Shown here: one piece after another, positions 9,899 through 23,733 of the stretch
How the letters are laid out: each line of letters opens with the position of its first letter
How positions within the stretch are numbered: the first letter of the stretch is position 1
NCBI RefSeq assembly: GCF_020921035.1
Contig: NC_063151.1
Coordinates: 21,954,934-22,018,933 of the forward strand
DNA from: Rhodamnia argentea
Taxonomy: Eukaryota > Streptophyta > Magnoliopsida > Myrtales > Myrtaceae
Reading direction: 5' to 3'
Length of the DNA: 64,000 bases
Made by a program: the position numbers and the translations under genes
Notes under the pieces: model-generated
Databases searched by the model: none
What the model was told of the DNA's origin: nothing
The model's input: the letters and a program-made list of their open reading frames with translations, nothing else

Positions 9899-11805
9899 CA
9901 AGAACAGCTTATAATTCTTTTTACACCGATTCATGCTTGAAAAACAACTTATAATGCTCTTAGTTCAACGTAGCATTTGTAATCCTCTTAAGTTGCAAAA
10001 ACAATAGCATGAATAGACTAATCTTGCATCATATACACAGGATTTTCACTATGATTTTTAATTTGTTTGAATTAGCAATGGCATCAAGTAATGAACACAC
10101 AGACGGCATATCCAGATTAGCATCGGCAAATCAAATCTGCAGGACAATGAAAGAGAAGCTTCAGCATTACAGACGCTTATTGCTGGCCACAAGGTTTTAT
10201 TTCATTCAAGATACAGGCCGATACAAGCCATGAAGAAAATGCATTAGCGGCACGACCTCCAATTGCAATTCAGATGGCATTTGAACTTTTCATTTGCAAT
10301 ATTTGCTGTAAGCTGTAAGATCCAGTCAACGATTTCCATTTCCTTGATTTAGATATAATGAGATACTCTGCTTTGGCTGCAAGAGCCAGAGCAAATCTAA
10401 ATGAATATTAATCTCGGCCGGAACGAGAAATCAACGGGAGCGTAGCAATGAAATAAAATAATCAGTCTTCTTTCCGATGTGAAAAAACTAGGTAGGCTAT
10501 TGTTACAATTAAGAGCCACATGATGTACCCAGCTCTCGGCTAGGCCAATATCTGACAGAATCAAATTACCCTGTGGGCGAAACAAACCGATATTTCTGAA
10601 CCAGATGAGATTTATGTTGCGAGACATGCCTTGCAACCAAAGCATTTGTACACAGCTTCGCCGCAGCTATATGACATCGGCAACATGTAGGTGTTTCACG
10701 GCCTTGCTTTTCATAGCTTTTCCTTTTCGGCCATGAGGTTATCAAACCAATGAGAATGTGCAGCGAAAGGTAAAACTCATACTACGGTGCTTCCATAGTA
10801 TAGAGTTTACAATCTCTTAAGGAAATACATGAGAAACAAAAAAAATGCCGGTGTTCTCTTGTGAGCTTTCTTTTATTGCTGAACCTTCTAATGTGAGCAT
10901 TGAAGTCTTGTTAACTGCTACTCATTACTACGCACCCCATTGTCTGTTATGCATAATGATTTGCTTAGTAGAAGAGGATCTTGAATCACATTTGTCCATA
11001 TTCACACCGCTATCCTTGAGAAGAAAAGCAAGAGAGTGGAGTAATGACACTTAATTACCCTGCCCCGTCTGCTCTCAAATGGCATTTTGCATAAAAATTT
11101 ATAGTCCACACTCCTGACATATTCGAATCATTTCGACACTACTTATTGGTTTACTCAGCTCAACTCTAGCAACTTCTCCATATCCACGGGGATAGATTCC
11201 GAGTATTATAGGGAGGAGGCTGTGTGGTGCAGGGGAAAAGGAATCATCGCTTGTTCGGCTTGATAGGGAAGTCGGTTCAGTCATTCAACACACTGAGTTC
11301 TGTTTGAGGATGTAGTGCACCATAAGTGTCATGGGGTTTTGGTTTTTCAACTTTGCCATTTTGGAATTAAAATGCACCGGCAAATGGGCACTTTTGTCGT
11401 GCATCTTAGGACTTTGGATGTTAGTTTTATCAGCAAACATATTTTGGGAAGTAGCTGCGACTTCACTGGGGCTGAGATAACCAGAATACTACTTTGTGTG
11501 TTGTCTCTGCCTCATCTTAGAGTTCCTGTCCTTTTCAATACGTTACTCGTAGAGCGACATTGTAGATTAAGCAACGATCTTGAGTAAGCTTACTTTTATT
11601 GAAGATAAAATTTAGAGGACTTGATTACCAATTCTAAGCTACACAGGCATTTTTGCTCGACGTTTTGCCCCGCAGCCAGCTAAAAATAGCAGCAGCAACC
11701 TTTGAATGATCTTGACACACAAGCTATGATTCTGCCGATATTTCTTTCCACCACAGTTCTACTAAATAGTTGAACTCTAGCATTGTTTAAGTGATATGAT
11801 GCAAA
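9899..11805. other. Intergenic, 3' flank of NRAMP-B
   Basis: I see no recognisable gene or repeat in most of this stretch. The last 100-200 bases before 11806 resemble the 3' flank of NRAMP-C (about 26210-26316), so they are probably 3' UTR. The open frames at 10009, 10397 and 11315 have no family likeness. Confidence 0.5.
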
Positions 11806-13452
11806 CTATTCCGGAAGAGGAATGTTTGCCAGGTCCTCGCGATAGGGAAGTCGGTCTGGTGACTTGCCAGAATTGTCATAGCCATGTTCGACAGCCATTG
11901 AAGTTATGTGCTTAGCAGGGTCATCAGTAAACATCACGACGCTGTCTTTTCGAAAAGTCAAGTAGATCACTGCAATGATGTAGACAGCCATGAGCGGGAA
12001 CACTAGGAATCCGATGAAAACATTGGCAACTTTGGGAAGACTGTTGTGGATTAGCCAGTCGATATAGGCCGTGCTGAGGTAGTAGATGTTGATACCGATA
12101 ATTCCTGCTCCTAGTATCCACGAGATCACCATAATCTGCGTCAACAATCGCAAAAAATGCAAACAGAGAGGACTGTCATTTAGCTCATAGTCCGCATGTT
12201 CTTTTGCATTACTTTCAGTTCTTCCATTTTTTTTCCAATTGGCACCTCTATAGCACTTCTGAAATTAAAAACCAAGTTTCGAGAATCAATTGTGTAAAGA
12301 TCAGAAGACAAACTTACGTAGATTGAGTTTTTGTGGGGTCCCATCTTTGTTGCACTGCTACTGAACTTAAGAAGTGGGATAAGAGCAAACGGAAGCTCAA
12401 ATGACAGAATCATCTGAAAAACAACACCATTTACATCATACAAGAAATGGCATCAGAATAAAATGCGCACACATGGTCACAAGATGATGACAGAAAAATT
12501 CAAATGTAGAAGTGGCAAGAGACGTTGGAGGAATTTGCATACTGAAGCGATGATGATGAGCCTCCCGGCTCCTGAAGAGCCGCCGATGATAGAGACAATG
12601 AGACTCGGTGTAATGGCAATGCATCGAGTCACTAGGTTCCGCTTCCATTGCTTCATTTTGAGTTCCAAGAATCCCTAAGCAATTAATCAACACAAAGAGA
12701 AAAAAAATCGGAGTTGTTCGAGCGTTCACTTTAAACGGCTTAATTACATGAGATTTCTTAATTCACAACCTGCATAACGTATTGGCCTGCATAGGTTCCT
12801 GTGATTGTGGAGCTTTGTCCTGAAGCTAGCAATGCAATGGCATAAACCGTCGAGCTAGATCTACCCAAGACATTCTGTAAAAACATGTATTCAAGACAGC
12901 CATAAGAGTCTCATTCTTAGTTATAATGTAATGTTGTTGTTTCAACTGGTTTATAGTCTATGTTAGGAATTGGAACCTTAAGGAGGAATGATGCAGAATT
13001 GAGAGTTATATCGCTGCATCGACTTGCATTCTCGCTTGAAAGATTGTCGCTTGAGCAGACGGTGCCAGACACAGACACAACAGCGACGTTAATCAAGAAT
13101 GCCACAAATAATGCCATCCCACTTTCTATGAGGAAAAATTGGCAGGCGTCCTGCAAAGATCAATGAGATAAAATCAAACTGTCCGTTTTTTTTTTCTTTG
13201 CATAATTGAAAAAAAAAAAGGGTGCATGTTTCGAAGCATTGACAGCAAATTTTTCCTAGAAACGTGAATGTATAACGTATAAGAGGAAAGCTTTCATGTT
13301 GCTTCTTTTAGTAAAAGCATGTCTGGAGAAATTGAACGTTCCAAATTGCTATATTGTATGTTTTACCAAACATAATTAGCGAAAATGATGGCGACGGAAC
13401 TCACGGTATGCGGTCTAAAGATTGGCCTTGCTTTGAATAAGGAATAAGACCA

Positions 13453-13510
<58 letters not shown>

Positions 13511-14943
13511 CCTCAGACAGAAGGACAAAATCAAAGATGAAGTTAGGATTTTCGTACGTTGATGCCCTGGACAGATCTCGGAACATTCCTGGACAAGACC
13601 AAAGCCGAATGGAGGAACAGGTTGTGCCTGTTGACATGCAATAGAACTCTTAAATAATGGCACAAGCGGATTTCATGTATATCTAATGAGGCAAGTGCGT
13701 GATTTAGTATAAAGTGATATCATAATCATACGGCATCACGAGTGCGCCAATCAACGCAATAGCGTCGCCGGTGGCCCCTTTGCCAGAGAGCTTGGGGATG
13801 AACATCCCCTTTAGGATCTTCGAAGCAGGGGGCTTAACGTAGCTCAGTTCGCTGAAGAAACATGCTGCCATTACGAATACCAATGTAGCTATCAGCATTT
13901 CCAGCTTCCGAACCTAACAAATGAACATGGAAAGCGACTTTTTTAGTGGATCTAAACAATCGCGGACCAGTGAAGAACATTGAATTAAATGATGGCAAAA
14001 AAAAAAAAAAAATCGATCTTCGTCAAGTTAGTGTGACTATAATGTAATTGGCATAGGTCATCCAAAGGAATTTAATACACACGTTCTTAATAAATCAATG
14101 GAATTCCAAGTAAGGATACCCCATATCTCTGCAGGCCAAGAAGCACGAGCGTGCTGCAACCAGTGAGCAAAACTCCAGCCCACACTGGGATGTGGAAAAG
14201 GATGTTAAGTGCGAAGGCTGTCCCAATGACTGCGAGTATCAATTTGGTTGGTTAGTAGATCTAATTAATATGAGCTCACTAGACAAATGTGATGGTATGT
14301 AACTATGTGCGACTATCGTATGACACATTCAATGAATTATTGAATGAGATGTGTAGAACTATGTGAATGCGATGTGACTTTTGATTGAGCGTTTCAGGAT
14401 GAGAGAGAGATGCCTTCTGGTATATCGGCAGCTATGACGGCCACTTCAGCTAGGATCCATAAACAATACTTCACAAATGGTGGGTACTCAACCTTGCAAA
14501 GTTCAGAAAGGTGTTTTCCTGAAATTGCAAAATGTTTAAAAAAGACAAGTTGATGATCACATTCAAGAAAATGCAAGAGTGTGTCCATGAGCAGGAAAAA
14601 TAGTCATAATTCCTCCTCAATTTCTCTAACAAATAATTACCAGTGCTCACTCCGAGATTAGCAGCCAGCGATTGGATGATGAGAGCAAATATCAACCCGA
14701 TGAGTACAACCCACAGAAGCTGACATATGATCCGGTAAATTCTAAAAAATTAGGACAAAGATATATGATGTGTACAAGTAGGAAGGTATGTATTTTGTGT
14801 ATGGTTGTTATTTCGTGTTACCTCGTATTTGTGATTCGCTCCAGCCTGTAGATCAGTTTCCACTGCAACATTGATTCTAAAACCGTGAATTCAACATGAA
14901 CTTGTTCAAACGCCAATGCAGGTACGCACACGAACACACAAGC

Positions 14944-15001
<58 letters not shown>

Positions 15002-15322
15002 ACGGTTTCCGGGGTCAAGATATGCGAGGGAAACGAGGAAACCAGGGCCAACAAATGATAAGAACGCTCTCCATCCAGGTTTCTGAATAATTACAAGGAC
15101 AAATGCAATCAGATCAGAAAATCATATTGCAATTAGATTAATTGACTCTCGCAATTGGGTCTGTAGAATATTAGCAAACTTCCCCCTAGAAACAAGCTAG
15201 TGATTGGTTTAGCAAACCTCCATCTAGAATGTTAGCAAACTTCCACGAATGTCTGAAAGAAAGAAGAGATAGAGAACCTGATCATTCATGGCCACTATCG
15301 CCGGGGCTCCTGCATTTGCCAT
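11806..15322 (-). CDS. NRAMP: NRAMP-B, NRAMP-family divalent metal transporter (13 exons, 515 aa)
   Basis: Proton-coupled importer family for Mn2+, Fe2+ and, by some members, Cd2+. Exons (5' to 3' on the minus strand): 15278-15322, 15004-15082, 14822-14862, 14641-14719, 14414-14518, 14120-14229, 13732-13913, 13558-13627, 12977-13150, 12770-12874, 12543-12674, 12318-12413, 11806-12135. They total 1548 nt with phases agreeing at every join. The metal-binding DPGN of TM1 is at residues 38-41 and MPH of TM6 at 213-215, each interrupted by an intron. The family signature [14 protein letters not shown] lies near 314-327. About 12 membrane helices are expected from homology. Sequence is closest, from memory, to the plant NRAMP1/5/6 group rather than NRAMP2/3/4. 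The first exon is short ([15 protein letters not shown]), so the N-terminus is shorter than usual. Intron 5 begins GC. Localisation is not determined. Confidence 0.95.
13454..13507. repeat. (CA)n microsatellite in NRAMP-B intron 8
   Basis: About 27 CA units, about 50 bases inside the intron from the exon 8 donor. The matching intron of NRAMP-C has none. Confidence 0.95.
14948..14998. repeat. (GA)n microsatellite at the start of NRAMP-B intron 2
   Basis: About 25 units. On the gene strand it is a CT tract starting about 8 nt after the exon 2 donor GT. Confidence 0.95.
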
Positions 15323-15529
15323 CTAACGCTCCTCCTGCCTCCGCTCTCAATACACTCTTGCTTTTCGTCAAGCAACTGATGTTCTTGATTCAAACCTGCT
15401 TTGCTTCGTGTTGCAAAAAAAATGAAAGAAAGTCAAACAATTGTCGGGGAAGGATACAACTAAGAGCAAGCAGATACGATTTCTCCTCAAAAAAGGTCCA
15501 CATTAAGCCTGTTTTCTGAGTTTGATGAT

Positions 15530-16355
15530 TTAAATCTCGTGACAAGCTGGGTAACACGCACTGTAGATAAATAACAAGCCATATTTAACACCCAATTAAT
15601 GGCAGCCCATCCTATTATTTCAGTACGCCAAGATTTGTGAATCGATATTGATATGTCTCGATTTTATTCCTTTTCTAGAGGATGACTTATTCCATTCATA
15701 GCCACCGCGCTTACAAAAGGTTCAGGAACAAATCGCAATTTGCGAATAAGGTTTATGGTATTCAGGAAACTTCCGTCGCCTTAGATTATTTCCTGATAAA
15801 GTACGTAGTCTATTTGCTTGTTGTTCTCTAGGGTGTTTTCCTCCATATAGAATATTGAGTTCCCTAGACTAGTGTCCTTACCTTTCAGTCTTTCATTCTC
15901 TTTTTGCTTTTTGATTAACCCAATCAGCGAGCTTGTGCCGAGGCAATGCACCACAATAGTAGAGATAACTTGAGAAGGCTTTCTATACGCACTACATCAA
16001 TGGATCGCTTCCTCTAAGTTAATTGTCCACCTTCGGAAGGGTAGTTTTGTAATTATTCTTTACGAACCGGTTTAAATTCAGGCCTATGGCCCATACATTT
16101 AGCCCCAATTCGGATCATTTTGTATGGGGTCGATACGATTTGAATGGGTGATCTCCAGTTTCTGAGCTGGAAATCCTCCAACATCCCAATCAACCGTGCC
16201 ATCCCTGATTTAGACAAATTTAAAGAGGCCGATGAGTTTGGGTTATCTTTTCTTTTTTTTTAAACATTACCTTGTCATCTAAGTGAAAAGATTCACTCGA
16301 TTGAGTAGTCCAGAATCCGAGCCAAATGTGCGCAAACACGGTAACTCGATTTGAT
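15530..16355. repeat. Tandem repeat in the NRAMP-B 5' flank, unit 1 (about 0.8 kb)
   Basis: The unit from about 15530 recurs as 16360-16629 plus 24179-24700. The second unit is split by the Copia insertion at 16630-24178. The first unit has an uninterrupted sequence at about 15792, which acts as the empty site. A SINE copy is part of the unit. No gene is seen. Confidence 0.8.
15928..16208 (-). mobile_element. tRNA-derived SINE, copy 2
   Basis: Same layout as the copy at 5926-6205. On the minus strand, a box A-like segment at the right end (around GGTTGATTGGGATG) is followed by a box B-like CCATTCAAATCG. It was duplicated together with its flanks. Confidence 0.62.
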
Positions 16356-16629
16356 GATTTAAATCTCGTGACAGGCTGTGTAACGTGCACCGTAGATAAA
16401 TGACGAGACGTATTTAACACCCAATTAATGACAGTCGGTCGTGTTATTCCAGTATGCCAAGATTTGAAAATCGATGGTGATATGTACTCGATTTTATTCC
16501 TTTTCTAAAGGTTGACTTATCCATACCTGGCCCTTACGCCAACAAAAGGTTTCATGAACAAATTGCATTCCGCATAGAAGGTTTATGGTATTTAGGAAAC
16601 TTCCGTGGCCTTCTAATATTTCCTTGATA

Positions 16630-16810
16630 TGATGTAAATGTGACTGATTGATCTAGGATACTGCATACTATATCTACTCCGAATTAATATGCCCATTTTG
16701 AGTTGTTATATACTCCCAACGGATGTATGGCAATGAGCTCTCAAGATATCTTGGTTGCACTGATTATTTGTCAATATAAACTTTGCAGAAAAGAGAGGGA
16801 GTTATGTTTA
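16630..16810 (+). repeat. Copia left terminal repeat (shared 181 bases)
   Basis: Direct match to 23553-23733, with roughly 20 differences by eye. No convincing primer-binding site follows it. Confidence 0.75.
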
Positions 16811-17884
16811 TTCATATGTTATTGATTGAGAGACCGTGTGGATAGAAATAACTAATAGTACTATAGACTGTCGGGTTAGCAGTTCTTAAAGTTAAACTAG
16901 GACAATGATATTACTCGGGCAGAAAACTCTAGCTTAGTTACTTGGAAAAGGACTTCTCCGAATCAAAATTGGAAATCAATGATCCCTAAACATACAAGAG
17001 AATGCGGTGATGGAATTGAGATACGCACGTTCTCAACCAAGTTCGAATTCAAGCACACTTGCTCATACTTACCGGAAATCAACTTTCCCTAATTTGCTCG
17101 ATATCATGGCAAAGTCGGTCATGCCTAATACAGGCCACGCTTGTCTTTCTTTCCAAACAATTCACATCACCTCTTGAAAATTTCTCAAGTATTTGGGATG
17201 CTTGTTGGTCCAATTGATTTTAGTCTTTGATATTTGTGTGTCACACGTGAGACCCACGTGATCCGATGATTGAGATGTCCACGTCCTTTGTACCTTGCTC
17301 CTGTACACGTGTTTTTCCATTCCTTGAGATTAATCGATTCATATATTTTACACTTTTCTCAATTCACACACTTCCACTCATGCTCAGAATATGACCCAAG
17401 AAATGCAACCCTTCGCAATGTTTGACCATATTGAGAAGATGATCGGCTTGATTGATTTTCACTTTCTTGCGGACTTAATCTAAATTAACTCCGACGCCTT
17501 ATATTTAAGTTCATCATCGTCGGTCCGATTCAAATGCAAATTTAAATATATGCCAAAGGAATAGCAACGAAACGTTGCTTTTTCATGAAATTTAGTTCAA
17601 TGAAAATTGGTTTTGAATATACCATCCGATTCGTTTCGTTGATATGAGCGTTTAGAGGGGTGGCTCGTCGCCGACGGTGGCCGGACAGAGCCGCACGCTC
17701 CGATACGCGCCTTACGTGCGCAACACGTGCAATGTGGCCAAACGGGTTCCAGGCTTGTCCTAAACCCGATTTAACCCTATCCTAGAGCCGGTTTAGCCGT
17801 ATCCCAAACTCAGTTTAGGTGTCCTGATCCGATTCAGGACTGTCCTGACCAGTCAACGTTGATCGTTGACAGTTGACCAATTAG

Positions 17885-18102
17885 ACCAACTTTTCAAAAA
17901 TTGCATTTTGGTCCCTAAATTTTTTCAAAATTGTAATTTGGTCCCCAAATTTTTTGAAAATTTTGAATTTTGCCCCTAAAGTTTTTAGGAATTGCAATTT
18001 GATCCTTACACTTTTTGAAAATTACAATTTAGTCCCTAGGCTTTCCATAATTGTGTTTTAGCCCTTAGACTTTTAGAAATTACATTTTGGTCCCTAAAGT
18101 CA
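17885..18102. repeat. Degenerate tandem array of about 31-bp units
   Basis: Six to seven imperfect units of the type AATTTGGTCCCTAAATTTTT follow one another. The array lies in the untranslated part of the Copia element. Confidence 0.75.
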
Positions 18103-18789
18103 ACTAGGACGTTGACCACGGGTTGACTAGTCAAAGCAGAAATTTTGACCGGCTGGTGTGGATGCATATGAGCTCCGTTTGGGGCGTATGAGATATCGTT
18201 GCGTTCGTCTCGAAATTATCTTCAATTTGATATATTATTTGGACATATTTTCTGAATATAAAATTATTAAAATGCGTATGAAACTCCATGATGCACGTTT
18301 TTTGGGAAGATTTTCGTGTTTAAAAAAAAATGATGGCTTAGATATAGATAGCCATATTGTGTCGAGCATATTTTGTTGATAGTATGTATAATGTTTAAGG
18401 TACTTGCTATTTGTAGATGATTTGATGCTTAGATTATTTGTATATTAGTTCAAATCATATTATGTGATGTTATGATTACAATATAGAGCGATCACAGTAT
18501 GAATTGTGATCTTTTTTCAAATGGGGAGTTCTATAAAGTTTTAGTAACTTTAGTGAACTCGATTTTACATAAATGATTATATTAATGGTAATTTCAAACG
18601 AGGATTCTTGGATGATGATTGGAAACGTAGTGAACTTTCGAATCCGAGGCTTTATGTGAAATTATTTATTAATATAATTAGTTAGTGTAAAATAGATGCA
18701 TAAATGTTAGGCATTGATAGTTCATGAATACATGTCTATAGAACTTTGTGTTCAGATATAATGGCTTTAGCTCCTTAGAAATCGTAGTT

Positions 18790-21700
18790 GAGCTTGACTA
18801 AAGAAAAAAATTGGACGGCGAAAATTATGAAAACCGGAATAGGATCCAGTATGTGCTAGAAGAGCAAGAAGCACTATGAGCTCTTAACCTAGTTATGGAA
18901 GAACTCGAAGATGGAAATGTTGCACAATTTAGAAGGGAAAAGAGGCATTTGCTACATTGAACAAGATGAACTCTATTACTTGCATAGTACCATAAAAAAA
19001 TGATTTTATGGATAAGTTCGAGCATTTATGATAATGCCAGAGTCAAGTGGGAGGCATTAAGAAAAAATTAAGTTTGGTTAGACATCGGTCACCAACTTGA
19101 GATGGATTACTATAAGGTTTGACACTTATATGATACCTCATGGGTAGAATATAAACCAGCTTTTGTGGCATGTGTCAAACATGATAAGTGAATTGTAAGA
19201 TACATGCCATATTTTGAAGATCGATGAGTAGCAAGTGCAAGCAGTAATATGTTCTTTACCTCATAGCTATGTGCATATGAATATTCACTTGATCCACAAT
19301 AAAAAATAAAGACTTTTGAGAATGCTATGCGATGTCTTGAACTAGAGGTTAATCGCCTTTTGGCGACGAAATCTAAAATCGAAATTTGTTATGCCGGTGC
19401 TAGCTCAAATGTGGCTTCGTGCTGCAGGAGTAAGCATCAAGGTGGATTCAAGAAGTGGAAGGGTAAGGGAACATATATTTCAGGATAGAAATCAAAGTTT
19501 AACCGACACGAGAAAGGAAAATGTCATTTCAAGAAAAACACTTCAAAAGTGAAGTGCTTTAGTTGTGGCAAGAAGGGTCACTTTGCTCACAATTGTTGTG
19601 AGCCAAAGAAGTTAGACATCCTTTGTGCACTTGAGAGTATTACTTATGTCTACAGTTTAGTCTTTGTGACTTTATCCTTTGTGGATTGTAGACGTAGGGA
19701 CCACAGATCATGTAGTGAATGACAAAAACGTCTTAGTGAAATTTCAACGAGTTTCACATGGAGCAAATAAATAAATGTGGAAAACAATTCCTAAGTGGAA
19801 GTTAAAGAGATTGACACTTGTCACTTGAGTATGCACGGTGGTTGCACCATGTTTCTACATATTATGTTATATGCTCCAAAAATTCGACAGAATTTAGTTT
19901 CCGTGTTAGTTTTGGTTAAACTTGGTTTCAATTTGAACTTTCATAACGATTGTGATAACTTGTCATTGGGAACAAGTTATTATGTTTCTGAATGGTTTCA
20001 TTGTGTTGATTCTTGAGTACACTAACGTGAATTTACATCTACGAAAATGATGTGGATATGTGGCATGCTAGGCTGAATCATATTGGCCAATAGCAAATAT
20101 TTACGTAAACCAAATAAAGATTATTGGGCCTAATTGAAAATGTCGATTTGCCTATTTGTGAGCATGCCTAGTGAAAAAAGTAAAGAGAAAATCATTTGGA
20201 AAAGGAACAAGAGCTGAATTTCCATTGCAGTTGATCTACTTGGACATTTGTGATTCAATGAATGTGAAAGTAAGGCATGAGGCTGTTTATTTCATAACAT
20301 TTATAAATGATTACACTCGATTCGGACATGTCATTTTTTTATTTCTCATAAATCCGAGGCATGAGTTTCTTTGACAAAATTTTCTTTGAGCTTTTTAAAA
20401 AAATCATATTTAAAAAAATGAATGATCATATTGAGGTCAAGAAAATCTATCTGATCGGTTCGGACATTTATGTGATGAAAAAAGGATAGAAAGATATTTG
20501 ACTATTCCAACGATTCCTCAATAGAATTGGAGTTGCAAAAAGAAGAAACATGTCCCAATAAAAAAAATGGTTAGGTTTATGATGGTATAGCCTAATTTAC
20601 TTATCACCTTTTTGAGGTGAAGTTTTGTTATTTACTGTCTAGATACTTAACCATATGCCTTATAAATTAGTTACTTCTACTCCATATGAGTTGTTGATAG
20701 GTCGATAATAAGATTTCAGTCTTTCTTAGACCTTAAGGATTTGCTGCATATACCCATGATTTTCCCACAATTATGGAAAATTGTTCTTTAGAGACAAAAA
20801 GAGTATCTTCATGAGATACCGAGAGCACTCAAAAGGACACGTGTTATAGGTGAGCAAGAAAGTAAAAATGTAATCGAATATGAATGACGAGATGTCACAT
20901 TCTTAGTGAATGAATTTTCAAATAAGAGCGAGATAAGTGAAAAACTATTCTCTGTTTCAAATCTTGGATAGTAATAATGATTTTACTAGAGCATCTCATC
21001 CAAGTGGGAGCAATGTGAGAAGTGGGGAGTTTATTTTGAACCAGTCTCAATTGCAACCACTTGATGTAAAGATGTTGTCATTATCTAATTCGAGTGGGAG
21101 CATAATGGAGAATGATGTACAAAGTGTACAATCTCCAATTTGGAGATCAAGTCGCAAAAGCTTTCTCCGTCGATTCATCGATGTTTAGACATTGAAGAAA
21201 AAGCTTTTATGGTCTCTCCACAAAAAAAGAATGAGCCAAGAAATGTAAATAAGGTTCTGACTTGCCCCGAAAAGGAAAAGTAGATATAATAATGGAAAAA
21301 GAGATGGGGTTAATAGGATCGAATCAAGTTTAGAAACTGATTGATCTTCCATATGGACGCAAAGTCATTGGGAGCAAATGAGTTCTTAAAATAAAGCCTA
21401 AAGCCGATGACTCGATTGAGAGATATAAGGTTCGCCTTGTGTTGAAATGGTATAATTAATTCACCTCATTCTGACAATAATTAGTATGAATCTTGAATTA
21501 TGTCAAATGGATGTAAAGATTGCTATTCTCAATGAAGAATTAGTAAAAGAGATCTATGTGAAACAATCCATTAGTTTTGTTACAGAAGGTCAAGAACAAA
21601 AAGTACGTCGATTTTTTAGATCGATATATCGCCTTAAGCAATTTTCGAGATAATGGTATATACTTTTTCATAATGCCATAGTGGCATATAATTTTATAAT

Positions 21701-22600
21701 GATTGATGAAGATCATTATGTATATATCAAAAGATCTAACAATCGATATTTGATCTTATCATTATATGTTTATGATATACTAGTTGCTGGGAGCAATATG
21801 GAGTTTGTCATTACAATCAAGAATTGGTTATGTTCCAATTTTGAAATAAAAGATATGGGTGAATCTGCATACATTCTTGAAGTTAAGATTTCAGGATATC
21901 CCAAAGATACTCATGTTGCAAGAGATGAAGGTTTGAGCCATAGGATGTGTCCCGAGACTCTACAAGTAAATGAAGAAATGAAAAATGTTACATATGCTAG
22001 TGCTGTTGGAAGCTTAATGTATGCTACGAAGTGTATTAGACCTAATACTTATTATGCAGTTGGAATGATAAGTGTATCGGTCCAATCTAGGTCAAGCATA
22101 TTGGATTGCCGTCAAGAGATTTTCGAGATATTTGAAAAGTATTGCTGATTTTTGCTGAGTTATCAAAGTAGAGATCTGCGCCTTAAAGGCTACACTAATA
22201 TTGAATGAGGAAGAGGTTTAGATAAGAGGAAATCTACCTCCGAGATTGCATTATTACTTAACGATGGTGCCATGTCATGGAGTAGTAAGAAGTAAACGTA
22301 TATGGCCTTATCCACAATGGAAGCTGATCTCGTGGTGTTATCGGTAGCGGTACAAGAGAGTGTTTGGCTTAAGAGACGTTTGGATCAATGAGGTGTTGGT
22401 AATGATGCTACAGGTCCAATTATTGATTAATTGTGATAGTTAAGTAGCAAGAGCTTACACTAAAGATTCACTACCAAACCAAATATATAGACACGAAGAA
22501 TGACTTTGTGAAAAATATGGTTGTACGAAAAGATATGAACATACAATACATATATACGCATAGAATGATAGCAGATCCTATGACGAAGTGAATTCCTGGA
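18790..22600 (+). pseudogene. Broken Copia gag-pol
   Basis: The order of remains is gag (LDGENYEN near 18813), a CCHC zinc knuckle (CFSCGKKGHFAHNC near 19556-19597), a protease-like VDVGTTDHV near 19688, the GAG-pre-integrase WHARLNHIG near 20060, and an integrase core (LIYLDICDS near 20230, then INDYTRF near 20306). RT is seen as QMDVKIAILN near 21509 and an LYVYDILVAG segment near 21762-21792 in place of the canonical YVDD. RNase H ends at RMIADPMTK near 22562-22590. Stops and frameshifts separate nearly all of them. The open pieces at 19795, 20171, 20937 and 21681 are fragments of this one polyprotein. Confidence 0.85.
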
Positions 22601-23552
22601 AATGTTTTCATAAGTCATGTGTTGACAAAAGATTAGTTCCATACATTGAAATTTTTGTAAGTTCGTAGAAGTTAAAGTACTGGATATTTATATTTCCCAA
22701 AGTTCACAATTAATGATACTTGTTATCATTATTGATGCCTATGAGCTTGTATGACATTTATGCATATTGATGCTTAGGGCATTATGTTGAGAAAGTATGT
22801 CGGACAGATGAGAGATTATCTTACTCACACGGGTAATCGTCTTTATTTACTGCGTGATGAATAGAGATGAGACGTTTTCAATCTTATTATCTAGGTGATA
22901 ATAGAGAGCTCAACCTTGAAATTTTGATGTCGCCTTAACAGAAGTGTTAATATGAGGTCATAATATTTATTATGTCCGAAAGTGAAATAGTCCGCATATT
23001 TCACTTTATCTATCTTTAATGCCAGATGCGAGTTCTGAAGGATTCTTTTAAAGAGAGTAGATTTGTGAACTCAAGCTAGACATTGAGTATGTCCGAGCTA
23101 TTATCCGTACGGTATTAAGTGGAAAGACATACAATCTATGGGAAAGGAGAGAATACCGTAATACGTACTTCATATTACGTATGCATGAAACGACTAAGAA
23201 GAGTTTGGCAAGAGTTTTGATCTCAAGTCTATAGCCGTGTGAGATTTTTGAGGGTAAAAGTTCCTCGATTTAGTCCCCTCACGACTCTTACTTATTCTCA
23301 AGATTTCTTTTCAGTGTCCGCTATCTTAGAGTGTTGTCAATGGTCATAAGATTGATTCGATCTAATGGGATATTTCTAGAAAAGCGAGTTGGACTGAGAT
23401 TGAGAGGCTTAAGGAAAGAGGAAGATCAATTCGTTTTGATGTCACATTCAATCTTTGTATTCACAAGTCGACCAAATATGATTATTTGAGTTTAATCATG
23501 ATTGTGAATACAATATATTGTATTTGAGTACTCAAATAGATCGAGAGAGATA

Positions 23553-23733
23553 TGATGTAAATGTGACTGATTGATCTAGGGCACCGCATACCGAATCTGC
23601 TCCGAATTAATATGCCCATTTTGAGCTGCTATATACTCCCAACGGATGTATGGCAACGAGATCTCGCAGTATGTTGGTCGCACGGATTATGTGTCAATAT
23701 GAACTTTGCAGAAAAGAGAGAGAGTTATGTTTA
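23553..23733 (+). repeat. Copia right terminal repeat (shared 181 bases)
   Basis: Direct match to 16630-16810, preceded by a purine-rich GATCGAGAGAGAT. The LTR may continue to 24178. Confidence 0.7.

Noticed and set aside
13401..13663. Two Cys-Val-rich open frames on the minus strand
   Set aside because: They are translations of the CA repeat in NRAMP-B intron 8 with parts of exon 8 in wrong frames.
17885..18102. A CRISPR-like array
   Set aside because: Units are degenerate and contiguous without spacers, inside a plant retrotransposon.
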